Assembly (NCBI GenBank): GCA_002256985.1
Contig: NCGO01000004.1
Span: 186,001-250,000, forward strand
DNA: 64,000 nt
Reading direction: 5' to 3'
Source of the DNA: Novosphingobium sp. 28-62-57
Lineage (GTDB): Bacteria; Pseudomonadota; Alphaproteobacteria; Sphingomonadales; Sphingomonadaceae
Below are positions 33,820 to 42,467 of this stretch, in pieces. The translations under genes and the position numbers were made by a program. The notes below the pieces were generated by a model. That model ran no database searches. It was not told where the DNA came from and saw nothing but the letters and a program-made list of their open reading frames with translations. Position 1 is the stretch's first letter. Each line of letters begins with the position of its first letter.

Positions 33820-34710
33820 ATGATTCGGTCAATGGCGTATCTTGGGCTGACCACGCCCAACCTTGCGGAATGGCGGGGCTTCGGTTCCGATATTCTGGGG
33901 CTTCATCGCGTGGATGATGGCGCTGATGGCGCAGCGCGGTTCCGCATGGATGATGCCGATTGCCGCTTGTGGGTCCATCCTGGCGCACAGAATGATATCG
34001 CCTATATCGGCTGGATCCTGTCCGGAGAGGCTGAGGTTCTGGGCCTGAAAGCCGCGATTGAGGCCGCAGGGCCAGTGCTGATGCGTGCCAGCACGGACGA
34101 AGCGGCGGCGCGGAGCGTGGCTGGCTATTACTGGTTCGTCGATCCCATGGGTTTTCGCCATGAACTTGCCTGGGGGCAGTACGTCTCCCCCGGAAAGTTT
34201 TCGCCTGGTCGGCCGATGAGCGGGTTCAAGACCGGCGATCAGGGCATGGGCCACATCGTGCTGCTGGTTCCCGATCTGCACGCAGCAGACCGTTTTTACC
34301 GCGATGTCATGGGCTTCCACCAATCGGACCGCATCACCGATGGCGGGCGCGAACTGCTGTTCTATCATTGCAACGGTCGCCACCATTCGCTTGCCATTGG
34401 CTGCCCTGCTCCGGGTCTGCGCGGCGCGCATCACCTGATGCTTGAAGTCAATTCGCTCGATGACGTTGGCGTTGTGGTCGATCTCTGCGTCGAGCGGGAT
34501 GTGCCGATCAGCAAATCGATTGGCTGCCACACAAATGACCGGATGGTCTCGACTTATATCTTTTCTCCTTCTGTCCTGCGGATCGAATACGGCTTTGGCG
34601 GCATCGCCATTGACGATCTGTGGGAGCCCAAGAGCTACAGCCGCACGTCGATCTGGGGGCACAAGGAACTCCGCCCCGATCTGCCGCCGGCGATGATCAC
34701 AGGAAATTGA
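33820..34710 (+). CDS. Extradiol (catechol 2,3-type) ring-cleavage dioxygenase
   Basis: A 296-residue two-domain type I extradiol dioxygenase of the BphC/HsaC class, which opens a catechol ring next to the hydroxyl pair. The iron ligands are H145 in GMGHIVLL, H204 or H205 in RGAHHLMLE and E256 in LRIEYGFG, all in the C-terminal vicinal-oxygen-chelate repeat. The N-terminal repeat lacks them, as is normal. AGGGAG upstream supports ATG 33820 over a longer frame that would cross the operator. The next gene is an HsaA-like hydroxylase, which would make the catechol. Products should go to the hydrolase at 45145 and the mhpDFE enzymes. Confidence 0.9.
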   Translation: MIRSMAYLGLTTPNLAEWRGFGSDILGLHRVDDGADGAARFRMDDADCRLWVHPGAQNDIAYIGWILSGEAEVLGLKAAIEAAGPVLMRASTDEAAARSVAGYYWFVDPMGFRHELAWGQYVSPGKFSPGRPMSGFKTGDQGMGHIVLLVPDLHAADRFYRDVMGFHQSDRITDGGRELLFYHCNGRHHSLAIGCPAPGLRGAHHLMLEVNSLDDVGVVVDLCVERDVPISKSIGCHTNDRMVSTYIFSPSVLRIEYGFGGIAIDDLWEPKSYSRTSIWGHKELRPDLPPAMITGN

Positions 34711-34795
34711 CGCAACCCGCGCGGTGCCTGTCTGGCGCCCGACCGATCACTGAAAAAGCAGCCTCACACAGGCATTGAAACGAGAGGACATGACC

Positions 34796-36013
34796 ATGGA
34801 ATTGACCAAGATTGTCGCAGCACAGGAAGCCGAAGTCACCTGCGTCGCCGATGTCCGCGCGCGGATCGAGGCTTCGATGCCAATCCTCGCCGAAGAGTCC
34901 CTGGCTTGCGATTCACTCGGCAAGCTGACGCCCAAGACCTATGAGATCCTGCGTGACAGCGGCATCATTCGCATCTTTCAGCCCAAGAACTATGGCGGCC
35001 TTGAAGGCGATCCGGTCGAATTTGCACGGCTGATCATGGACTTGGCGTCCAATTCGCCTTCCGCCGGATGGGTGTGCGGGGTGGTCGGGCTGCACAGCTT
35101 CGAATTTGCCCAGGCAGATCCACGTCTTCAGGAAGAGGTCTGGGGCAAGGATGTCGATACTTGGACGGCATCGCCATACGCAATGCTGGGCAAGGCCACG
35201 CCGGTCGAAGGCGGCTGGCGGGTGACCGGACGCTGGCCGTTTTCCTCGGGCACCGATTATTGCGACTGGGCCGTGGTTGGCGTCCTGACTGAGGCGGTGC
35301 CCGGCTCTGGCGAGTTTACCGAGCCCAATCACTTCATCATGCCGCGCAGCGATTACGAAATCCATCACGACAGCTGGGACACGATGGGCCTGCGCGGGAC
35401 GGGCTCCAAGGACATCGAAGCGAAGGACCTGTTCGTCCCCGATTACCGCGTGCTCAATGTGAAGAAACTCAACGCGCGGGACTATCACCGCGCCAACCAG
35501 CCGGATTCGCGGCTCTATGAAGTGCCGTTCGATTACCTGTTCCCCGGCGTGATTTCGGCCTCAACCATCGGCATCGCCGAAGGCGTGGTGCGGCGCTATC
35601 AGGAATATGCGGCTGAGCGTGTCAATCGCGGTGGCATCAAGTCGATCGACAACCCGTACCAGATGGCCGCGCTGGGTTCTGCGATGGCAGATATCGCAGC
35701 GTCGCGGCTGCAACTGCTCGATGGTCTGCAGCAGGCCTATGATATTGCGATGGCCGGTGGCACCGTGCCTGCTGCGCTCCAGCATGAAGCGCGCCGCAAT
35801 CAGGTGCGCGCCGTGCGCCGTGCCGCAGATGCTGCGCGCGCCGTGTTCGATACCGTTGGCGGCAATGTGGCGCGCATGTCCAGCCCGATCCAGCGGTTCT
35901 ATCGCGATGTGTCGGTGGCGATGTGTCACGCCTGCAATGTGGACGAGCCGGTCTATGCCGCGCAGGCTGCTTTCATGTTCGGCAAGCCCGTGCCGCGCGG
36001 CGTGATCGTCTGA
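34796..36013 (+). CDS. HsaA-like flavin-dependent monooxygenase (acyl-CoA dehydrogenase fold)
   Basis: A 405-residue group D flavoprotein monooxygenase with the acyl-CoA dehydrogenase fold, like HsaA and related phenol hydroxylases. Segments include GIIRIFQPKNYGG near residue 55, RWPFSSGTDYCDWAVVGVL near 145 and FDTVGGNVARMSSPIQRFYRD near 355. The absence of the acyl-CoA dehydrogenase catalytic signature and the WPFSSG motif favour a hydroxylase reading. These enzymes use reduced flavin from a separate reductase (HsaB-type), which is not seen in this window. The ATG at 34796, seven bases after AGAGG, is the best start. Confidence 0.8.
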   Translation: MELTKIVAAQEAEVTCVADVRARIEASMPILAEESLACDSLGKLTPKTYEILRDSGIIRIFQPKNYGGLEGDPVEFARLIMDLASNSPSAGWVCGVVGLHSFEFAQADPRLQEEVWGKDVDTWTASPYAMLGKATPVEGGWRVTGRWPFSSGTDYCDWAVVGVLTEAVPGSGEFTEPNHFIMPRSDYEIHHDSWDTMGLRGTGSKDIEAKDLFVPDYRVLNVKKLNARDYHRANQPDSRLYEVPFDYLFPGVISASTIGIAEGVVRRYQEYAAERVNRGGIKSIDNPYQMAALGSAMADIAASRLQLLDGLQQAYDIAMAGGTVPAALQHEARRNQVRAVRRAADAARAVFDTVGGNVARMSSPIQRFYRDVSVAMCHACNVDEPVYAAQAAFMFGKPVPRGVIV

Positions 36014-36016
36014 TCC

Positions 36017-37042
36017 ATGCAGGGCAAGGGTGGCGCCACGCCGGGCGAAATCGACCGGGACGTGCTGGATGCGTGGCGCGAGTATAACCTCGCGCCACTC
36101 TGGCTCAGCCCCACTGCGCACCGGCCACCTGCGCCGCCGCAGGAAGCGCATCTGTGGCAATGGACCAAGACCCGGCCATTGATCGAGCACGCCTTCAGCG
36201 CCACTTCGCCCGCTGCGGTGGAGCGGCGTGTGCTGCAATACCTGACGCCCTATTCAAAGGGACCGGAAGACGAATATACCGTTGGCACCATGCTGGCCTG
36301 CGTGCAGTGCCTGCTGCCCGGCGAAACGGCGCGGCCGCACCGCCATTCGATGGGGGCCCTGCGGCTTGTGCTGGAAGGCAGCGGGGCGACCACATTTGTC
36401 AACGGAAAGCCATGCCCGATGGAGTTTGGCGATCTGATTCTGACCCCGGCATGGTGCTGGCATGAGCATCGGCACGAAGGCGATGCGCCGGTGCTGTGGC
36501 TCGATGCGCTGGATGTGCCGCTGCACAGCTATCTTGGCACCGGCAAGTTCCAGCCTCCGCCAGTGATGGACATGCCCGAAACGCTGCCCGATGCGGCGCT
36601 CTCGGCGGTCGGCTACCTGCCTGCTGAAGGCGTGCCGGTGGCAAGTCATTCGCCCATGTTCCGCTATGCCTATGAGGAGGCGAAGAAGGCGCTCGCCAGC
36701 ACGCCGCCCGCCGTCGATGGATCGCGCAGCATACGCTATTCCAACCCGATGACGGGCGAGCAGGCGCAGCCCTTGCTCGACTGCACGATGACCGCGCTGG
36801 AACAAGGCCGGCCCACTGTCTGCCGCCGCAGCAATGCCAGCACGGCGGTACTCGTGGTCACGGGATCGGGCCGCTCGCAAATTGGCGACAAAGTCTTCGA
36901 GTGGGGCGAGAAGGACTTTTTCACGATCCCGCAAGGCAATTTCGCCAGTCATGAGGCGACCAGTGCCGAGGCGCACCTGTTCATGCTGTCTGACCGCGAC
37001 GTCATGCAGCGGCTTGGCATCCTGAGCGAAGAAACAGCCTGA
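36017..37042 (+). CDS. Gentisate 1,2-dioxygenase-like cupin enzyme
   Basis: A 341-residue bicupin of the gentisate/salicylate/1-hydroxy-2-naphthoate dioxygenase family. These enzymes cleave aromatic rings between the carboxylated and hydroxylated carbons. The N-terminal cupin has H108 and H110 in ARPHRHSMGA and H149 in CWHEHRHEG as probable iron ligands. A second cupin covers about 240-330 and ends with MLSDRDVMQRLGIL. It begins 3 bases after the hydroxylase gene, with weak ribosome binding, so translation is probably coupled. The downstream FAH-family gene is what would hydrolyse the ring-cleavage product, but it is broken here. Confidence 0.8.
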   Translation: MQGKGGATPGEIDRDVLDAWREYNLAPLWLSPTAHRPPAPPQEAHLWQWTKTRPLIEHAFSATSPAAVERRVLQYLTPYSKGPEDEYTVGTMLACVQCLLPGETARPHRHSMGALRLVLEGSGATTFVNGKPCPMEFGDLILTPAWCWHEHRHEGDAPVLWLDALDVPLHSYLGTGKFQPPPVMDMPETLPDAALSAVGYLPAEGVPVASHSPMFRYAYEEAKKALASTPPAVDGSRSIRYSNPMTGEQAQPLLDCTMTALEQGRPTVCRRSNASTAVLVVTGSGRSQIGDKVFEWGEKDFFTIPQGNFASHEATSAEAHLFMLSDRDVMQRLGILSEETA

Positions 37043-37060
37043 ACGGGAACGGCGGCAACG

Positions 37061-37914
37061 ATGAAGATAGCCCTATATGATGATGGCAAGCTGGGGCTTG
37101 TCCAGGACGGCATGGTCCATGATGTCAGCGCGGCGCTGGCGGTATTGCCTTCGCCGAGCAGGCCCTGGCTGGCCGATCATGGCGATGTGCTGATCCGTCA
37201 TCTGGACCAGTTGCGGCCAGCCATCCTGGCGGCGCTGCCGGGCTCGTCGGCCAAACCGGTGGCCGAGGCGCGGTTCCTTTCGCCGGTGCAGCGACCTTCC
37301 AAGATCATCGGTGTGCCGGTGAACTATCACGAACACGTGGTGGAAGCGGAAGGCGATGTAGCGACCTTCTCCGACCGGTTCCGGGGCAGCATCGAACAGC
37401 AAGGCTTTTTCCTGAAAGCGGTCAGCGCGCTGGTCGGGCCGGGGGAGGGGATTGCCCTGCGCTTCCCTGACCGCCGCAACGATCACGAAATGGAACTGGG
37501 CGTGGTAATCGGCCGCACGGCCAGCAACATCGGCGTGGACGAGGCGCTGTCGGTCATCGCCGGTTATGCCATCGCGCTCGACATGGTGGTGCGCGGGCCG
37601 GAAGACCGCAGCTTGCGCAAATCCGGGGACAGCTTTGCCGTGCTTGGTCCGTGGCTGGTCACAGCGGATGACGTGGCCGATCCGCAGGCGCTGGACTTCT
37701 ACTTGCAGGTCAATGGTGAGGTGCGTCAGGCGTCGAACACATCGCGCATGATCATGACCATCGCCGAACAGATCGCTTATGCCTCGCGTTTTTACACTGC
37801 GAAGGTGTTGGCCCGGTTACGCCGGGCGATGCCATCAGTTGCGGGATCACTGGCGTGGCCGACATGACCGTCGCCATTCATCCCGCCTTTGCCGACAAAA
37901 GGGTTCTGAAGTGA
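37061..37914 (+). pseudogene. Fumarylacetoacetate hydrolase family gene, disrupted by small deletion
   Basis: The frame from 37061 gives a normal FAH-family protein (NYHEHVVEAEG near residue 89; DHEMELGVVIG near 140) up to ASRFYT (37798). There it shifts into unrelated sequence and stops at 37867. In the +1-related frame from 37798 to 37914 the sequence continues as CEGVGPVTPGDAISCGITG and ends VLK, the normal family C terminus. The expected PGDV-x-x-TGT segment between them is missing, consistent with loss of roughly 34 bases. The true stop at 37912-37914 still overlaps the next start (GTGA). An assembly error cannot be excluded. An intact family member lies at 51133-52014. Confidence 0.72.
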
Positions 37915-38897
37915 GCAAATTGCAGCTTTCCGTCGCGGTCGGCAATTATGACCGGTGCCGTCCCCTGTTCGATGGCGATGTGCAGATCGATGGTGTCGAT
38001 CCGGTGTTCATGCGTCTTTCGCCGGAAGAAATCTTCTTCCGCGCGTTCCGGCAGGCCGAATTCGATATCTGCGAACTGTCGCTTTCGTCCTCTACCGTGA
38101 AGGCGGCGAACGGCACGCTGCCTTATGTCGGTGTGCCCGCCTTCCTCTCGCGCATGTTTCGCCATTCGGCGTTCTATGTCCGCAAGGACCGGATCAAGCG
38201 GCCCGAAGACCTCAAGGGCAAGAAGGTGGGCCTGCCCGAATATCAGTTGACCGCGATGGTCTGGATCCGGGCATTTCTGGAACAGGACTATGGCGTATCG
38301 CCCGAGGATATTACCTGGGTGCGGGGCGGCATTTCCGATGCGGACCGGCCTGAAAAGATCAAGCTGGACCTGCCCGAATCCATCCGGCTGATTGATGCGC
38401 CCGAAGGCAAGACAATCTCGCAGTTGCTCGCCGAGGGTGAGATTGACGGTTACATTGCCCCGCGTGCGCCAGACCTGCCTGCAGGCACGCCCGATATCGG
38501 CTGGCTGTTCGATGATCCGATGGTCGAGGCGATATCCTATTACAAGCGGCGCCAGATTTTCCCGATCATGCACATCGTCGGCGTGCGCCGTTCGATTGCC
38601 GATGCGCACCCGTGGCTCCCCGGTGCCGTGCTTAAGGCGTTTACCGCGGCGAAGGACCAGTGCCTGGAGCACTTGCGCGAAACGTCGGCCTGCAAGATCA
38701 CGATGCCATTTGTCGATGAGCGCCTGAACGCGGACATGGCACTGATGGGCGAAGATTTCTGGACTTACGGCATCGAAAAGAACCGCCACGTGCTGGAGGA
38801 TTTCTTTGCCCAGCATTACCGGCAGGGACTGTCATCGCGGTTGGTGACGCCGGAGGACCTGTTCCACCCGGCGACGTTCGAGCAATTCACGATCTGA
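37911..38897 (+). CDS. 4,5-dihydroxyphthalate decarboxylase-like protein
   Basis: A 328-residue protein of the 4,5-dihydroxyphthalate decarboxylase family, which shares its fold with periplasmic solute-binding proteins but is cytoplasmic and lacks a signal peptide. Typical segments are LSVAVGNYDRCRPLFDG at the N terminus, FDICELSLSSSTV near residue 52 and KKVGLPEYQLTAMVWIR near 105. The family removes a carboxyl group from dihydroxylated phthalate to give protocatechuate. The GTG start at 37911 overlaps the ancestral stop of the broken FAH gene. A Rieske oxygenase of the phthalate type on the other strand supports an aromatic dicarboxylate theme. Confidence 0.8.
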   Translation: MSKLQLSVAVGNYDRCRPLFDGDVQIDGVDPVFMRLSPEEIFFRAFRQAEFDICELSLSSSTVKAANGTLPYVGVPAFLSRMFRHSAFYVRKDRIKRPEDLKGKKVGLPEYQLTAMVWIRAFLEQDYGVSPEDITWVRGGISDADRPEKIKLDLPESIRLIDAPEGKTISQLLAEGEIDGYIAPRAPDLPAGTPDIGWLFDDPMVEAISYYKRRQIFPIMHIVGVRRSIADAHPWLPGAVLKAFTAAKDQCLEHLRETSACKITMPFVDERLNADMALMGEDFWTYGIEKNRHVLEDFFAQHYRQGLSSRLVTPEDLFHPATFEQFTI

Positions 38898-38922
38898 GGG
38901 TCTTGAGCCTTGCCCCAAGCGG

Positions 38923-40062
38923 TTAGTTCACGAAACCGAACTCGGCCGCAATGGCCTCGGCGTTGGCATTGAGCACGGGCGGCGGTGGTGGATTGTCCCG
39001 GCGGATGCCGTCGATGCGGATCGGGCTCTTGATCCCCACAACCTCACCCATGTCGGGATGGATGGTGTGCGCAAACGTGCCAAGGTGCTGCACTTGCGGA
39101 TCGTCTGCCACTTCGTCCACCCGGTTGACCTGTGCGCCGGGCACGCCTTCTGCGGCCAGCCGTTCAGCCCATTCTGCGCGCGGGCGGGTAGCGAACGTGT
39201 CCATCAGGATGGCCCGCAGCTCGGCGTAATGCTTCGTCCGCGCCGCCGGAGTGGTAAAGCGTTCATCCGCGGCCAGATCAGGGCGCGCGATGGCCTTGAT
39301 CAGGCCTTCCCAGAACTTCTGCACGGACGAGAAGTGGACCGTGACCAGCAAGCCATCCTTCGCGCGCAGGGTATAGGCCTGTGATATCCGCACCCGCGTT
39401 TCGGGGCCGGAGACGATCCCCGCGCGGCTGTGCTGGGCAAAGGCATCGGGGATGAACGAAATCGCTGCTTCCAGCATGTTCACCTCGACATGCCCGCCGA
39501 TGCCAGTCTCGGTGCGGCGCAGCAGTGCGCCAAGGATGCCTTGTGCCGCGTACATGCCGGTAATGTTGTCGGCGATGGTCGGGCCGGACATCCGGGGGTC
39601 TTCCGGATCGAGCAGCAGCGATGCCAGCCCGGAAAGCGCCAGCGGCACGCTGTCATAGGCCGGGCGGTCCTTATACGGGCCTTCCGCTCCAAACCCGGTG
39701 ATCGAGGCGCGGATCAGGCGCGGGTTCAGTGCGGTCAGGGCCGCATTGTCCAGCCCCATCTTTTCCATCACGCCGGGGCGGAAGTTTTCCAGCGCCACGT
39801 CGGCGCGTTCCAGCAGCCGTCGCAAGTTCGCAAGGCCTGCGGGCGCGCGCAGATCAAGCTGCACGCTTTCCTTGCCGCGGTTGTAGGCCACGAAGGGGGG
39901 GCTGTAGCGGCCACCACCATGCGCGCGGAACGGATCACCGGTTTCGGGCAATTCCACCTTGATCACCCGCGCGCCCATGTCAGACAGCATCATCCCGGCC
40001 AGCGGCGCGGTGACCATGGTGCCCAGTTCGACAACCAGCAGATGGTCCAGGACCCCGGCCAT
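38923..40062 (-). CDS. Family III CoA transferase (CaiB/BaiF/Frc type)
   Basis: A 379-residue class III CoA transferase. Family segments include LVVELGTMVTAPLAGMMLSD at the N terminus, YNRGKESVQLDLR near residue 60 and GFGAEGPYKDRPAYDSV near 130, the last holding the probable catalytic Asp. It would move CoA from a donor to a pathway acid. The ATG at 40062 overlaps the stop of the acyl-CoA dehydrogenase gene, so activation and dehydrogenation are genetically coupled. The substrate is not evident. Confidence 0.88.
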   Translation of the reverse strand: MAGVLDHLLVVELGTMVTAPLAGMMLSDMGARVIKVELPETGDPFRAHGGGRYSPPFVAYNRGKESVQLDLRAPAGLANLRRLLERADVALENFRPGVMEKMGLDNAALTALNPRLIRASITGFGAEGPYKDRPAYDSVPLALSGLASLLLDPEDPRMSGPTIADNITGMYAAQGILGALLRRTETGIGGHVEVNMLEAAISFIPDAFAQHSRAGIVSGPETRVRISQAYTLRAKDGLLVTVHFSSVQKFWEGLIKAIARPDLAADERFTTPAARTKHYAELRAILMDTFATRPRAEWAERLAAEGVPGAQVNRVDEVADDPQVQHLGTFAHTIHPDMGEVVGIKSPIRIDGIRRDNPPPPPVLNANAEAIAAEFGFVN

Positions 40063-41234
40063 TACAGGCCCGCGCTCTTCAGGATCGAACGGGCCATCGT
40101 GGTCTTGAGCACTTCGGTCGGCCCTTCGGTGATGCGGAAGCTGCGCAAGTCGCGCCAATAGCGTTCAAGCGGAGTTTCGCGCGTCAGGCCCATGCCGCCG
40201 TGCAACTGAAGGCAATCGTCGATCACCTTGAAGCCGCTTTCGACCCCGGTGATCTTGGCCATGAACGTCTCGACCCGCGCGTCTTGGCCAAGGTCCAGCT
40301 TGGCGGCGGCATCGTGCACCAACAGCCGCGTGGCGTGGAGCGCCATGTAGCCATCGGCCAGCATCCATTGCACGCCTTGCCGGTCGGCCAGCAACGCGCC
40401 GAAAGTCTTGCGCTGCTTGACATAGGATGCCGTCATTTCAAGGCAGCGCGCCATTGCGCCGCACGCATGCGCGCCGTGGCGGATGCGGCCGTAGTTGATG
40501 TAATTCTGCGCCAGCGAAAAGCCCATGCCTTCGCCGCCAACCAGGTTTTCGGCCGGAATCTCGGCATTCTCGAAGATGATTTCATAAGGGGTGTCGCCCA
40601 TCATCGTCATCTCGGCTGGCCCGATGGATACGCCCGGTGTGGACATGTCGACGATGAAGCAGGAAATACCCCCGCGCGCGCCTTTTTCCGGGTCAGTCAC
40701 CGCCATGACTTGCGCAAAGTCGGCGGTTAGTGCCTTGGTGATATAGCGCTTGGTGCCGGTGATCTTCCAGCCGCTGTCCGTTCGCACCGCGCGGGTGCGC
40801 ATCGAGGCCGGGTCAGACCCCGCGTCGGCTTCGGTCTGGGCGAAACAGGCCTTCAGTTCACCGCGCAGCACCGGCATCAGATACTTGTCGCGCATTCCGC
40901 CCTGAAGCGAGAGCAGGATTGGCCCGATGGTCGGGCCGAAGATCGCATGATCGCGGGCCGATACGGCTGTGGTGCGGGCGATTTCCTCCCAGAAAATCGC
41001 CAGCGCCAGCAGCCCCAGATCGGCCCCGCCCAGCTCTGCCGGAACGTCCATCAGCCAGAACCCGGCCGCCTGCGCCTTGGCGGCCACAGCCGCCTCGACC
41101 TCGGCGGGCAGCTTGCCATCGATCGTGACATGCCGCTCCAGCGGACGCAGTTCCCGGTCCACGAACCGGCGGATCGAATCCCGGAACTGGATCAGTTCTT
41201 CCGGCAGGTTATGGTCGGGCATGGTTTCGTACAT
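40062..41234 (-). CDS. Acyl-CoA dehydrogenase
   Basis: A 390-residue FAD-dependent acyl-CoA dehydrogenase. Conserved parts are CFAQTEADAGSDPASM near residue 130, the FAD/substrate region GWKITGTKRYITKA near 154 and the C-terminal LHGGMGLTRETPLERYWRD followed by ITEGPTEV, which carries the usual region of the catalytic base. It introduces a double bond next to a CoA thioester, probably on the product of the coupled CoA transferase. It follows the Rieske oxygenase gene by 51 bases on the minus strand. Confidence 0.9.
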   Translation of the reverse strand: MYETMPDHNLPEELIQFRDSIRRFVDRELRPLERHVTIDGKLPAEVEAAVAAKAQAAGFWLMDVPAELGGADLGLLALAIFWEEIARTTAVSARDHAIFGPTIGPILLSLQGGMRDKYLMPVLRGELKACFAQTEADAGSDPASMRTRAVRTDSGWKITGTKRYITKALTADFAQVMAVTDPEKGARGGISCFIVDMSTPGVSIGPAEMTMMGDTPYEIIFENAEIPAENLVGGEGMGFSLAQNYINYGRIRHGAHACGAMARCLEMTASYVKQRKTFGALLADRQGVQWMLADGYMALHATRLLVHDAAAKLDLGQDARVETFMAKITGVESGFKVIDDCLQLHGGMGLTRETPLERYWRDLRSFRITEGPTEVLKTTMARSILKSAGL

Positions 41235-41285
41235 GGCTTGGGGTATTCTCCAGACGGCAAGGTCAGGCCGGTCAAAGGGCAGGGA

Positions 41286-42467
41286 TCAGGAAACGGCTTC
41301 GTTGACCTGCTTGGGCATGTGCGCGTCGTGCGGCAGGCGCTTCCATTGCTTGCCCGGCCGACCTTGCTCGATCGCGTCCATCTCGCGCCAGTAGACGCGG
41401 CGCAGGGTGACGATGCCCAAGTCCGAACGGCCCAGCTTTTCCTGCGTGCGGTCAACAATCGTGCCCTGGCCTACGGCGGCCACATAGTCCTGCGCCGATG
41501 TCAGCTGGACCAGTTTGTCGTCCGGCATCTTGTTCTCGAAGAACAGTTCATCGTGATGGTCAGCCGGGTTGTATTCCGAATAGCGCTCGAAGTAGTCGCG
41601 GATGCGGGTGTCGGTCTCAGGATCAGTCGATGGGATCGAATAGATCAGGAACCGCATGGTGTTCTCATCGTCCACCGGCGTCATCCACACGCCTACGTCG
41701 ACCCACGGATCATCAGGCTCGAGCGTCGGGTGCGAGATGTGGTTGTTGTTGGGGAAGGTCCAGTCCGACACGCGTGTCGAGCCCGCCGAACGCACGGCGG
41801 TCTGGCGGATGCCGGCGTCGGTTTCCTCGTAGGACAGCTCCGGAATGGTCGAGGCCACGACTTTGCCGAACGAGCCGACATTGCCCCAATGGTGAACGAA
41901 GCTGACATGGACTGCATCCAGCGAATTTTCGACCTGTTGCAGCCAGTTGCATGGCCAGGTTTCCAGCCGTGCGAATTGCAGTGCGCCGGGCCGCTCGAAC
42001 ACGGACTTGCGTGGCAGTTCGAATTCGGGGGCTTCGCCTTCGCCCATGTAGGCAAAGATCAGACCGGCGTATTCGTGGGTGGGGTAGCTGACCACGCGGA
42101 TCGGCGGCGGCTTGGTATCATGCTCGGCCGGACGATGGGTGCACTGGCCGGTGCCATCGAATTGCCAGCCGTGATAGAGACAGCGGATCTCGTCACCATC
42201 AACCCAGCCATTGGCCAGAAGCGTGAGGCGGTGAGGGCAATAGCCGCCCACAAGGTAGGCCTTGCCGCTGTCACCGCGATAGAGGGTCAGCGTTTCGCCC
42301 ATGACTTTGACCGTCTTGGCCTTGTTCGGCTCAAGGGCCTGCGCGATCGCGACGGGCTGCCAGAACTTGCGCAGCAACTTGCCCATCGCCGTGTCCGCGC
42401 CGGTCAGGGGCAGTTGACGCAGGCGTTCTTTCATCGGCAAGGGAGAGGGGGCATCGCTCATCGTCAT
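41286..42467 (-). CDS. Rieske ring-hydroxylating oxygenase, phthalate 4,5-dioxygenase type
   Basis: A 393-residue oxygenase component. The Rieske [2Fe-2S] motif is C77-x-H79 with C96-x2-H99 (YCPHRL and RCLYHGW). The mononuclear iron site is the D184, H187 and H192 set in NSLDAVHVSFVHH, next to bridging N181. The single-subunit layout matches phthalate dioxygenase and related demethylases rather than biphenyl-type enzymes. It needs an electron-transfer reductase, which is not encoded nearby. The ATG at 42467 overlaps the dehydrogenase stop (ATGA); an ATG 6 bases later has better spacing from AGGAG. Substrate is inferred only by family. Confidence 0.88.
   Translation of the reverse strand: MTMSDAPSPLPMKERLRQLPLTGADTAMGKLLRKFWQPVAIAQALEPNKAKTVKVMGETLTLYRGDSGKAYLVGGYCPHRLTLLANGWVDGDEIRCLYHGWQFDGTGQCTHRPAEHDTKPPPIRVVSYPTHEYAGLIFAYMGEGEAPEFELPRKSVFERPGALQFARLETWPCNWLQQVENSLDAVHVSFVHHWGNVGSFGKVVASTIPELSYEETDAGIRQTAVRSAGSTRVSDWTFPNNNHISHPTLEPDDPWVDVGVWMTPVDDENTMRFLIYSIPSTDPETDTRIRDYFERYSEYNPADHHDELFFENKMPDDKLVQLTSAQDYVAAVGQGTIVDRTQEKLGRSDLGIVTLRRVYWREMDAIEQGRPGKQWKRLPHDAHMPKQVNEAVS

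Noticed and set aside
34796-36013. Ordinary acyl-CoA dehydrogenase
   Set aside because: The fold is shared, but the WPFSSG region, C-terminal sequence and neighbouring extradiol dioxygenase fit HsaA-type flavin hydroxylases better.
37779-37910. N-terminal extension of the decarboxylase-like protein
   Set aside because: The extension is an Arg/Cys/His-rich out-of-frame reading of the FAH gene. The family begins at the GTG at 37911, which overlaps the ancestral FAH stop.
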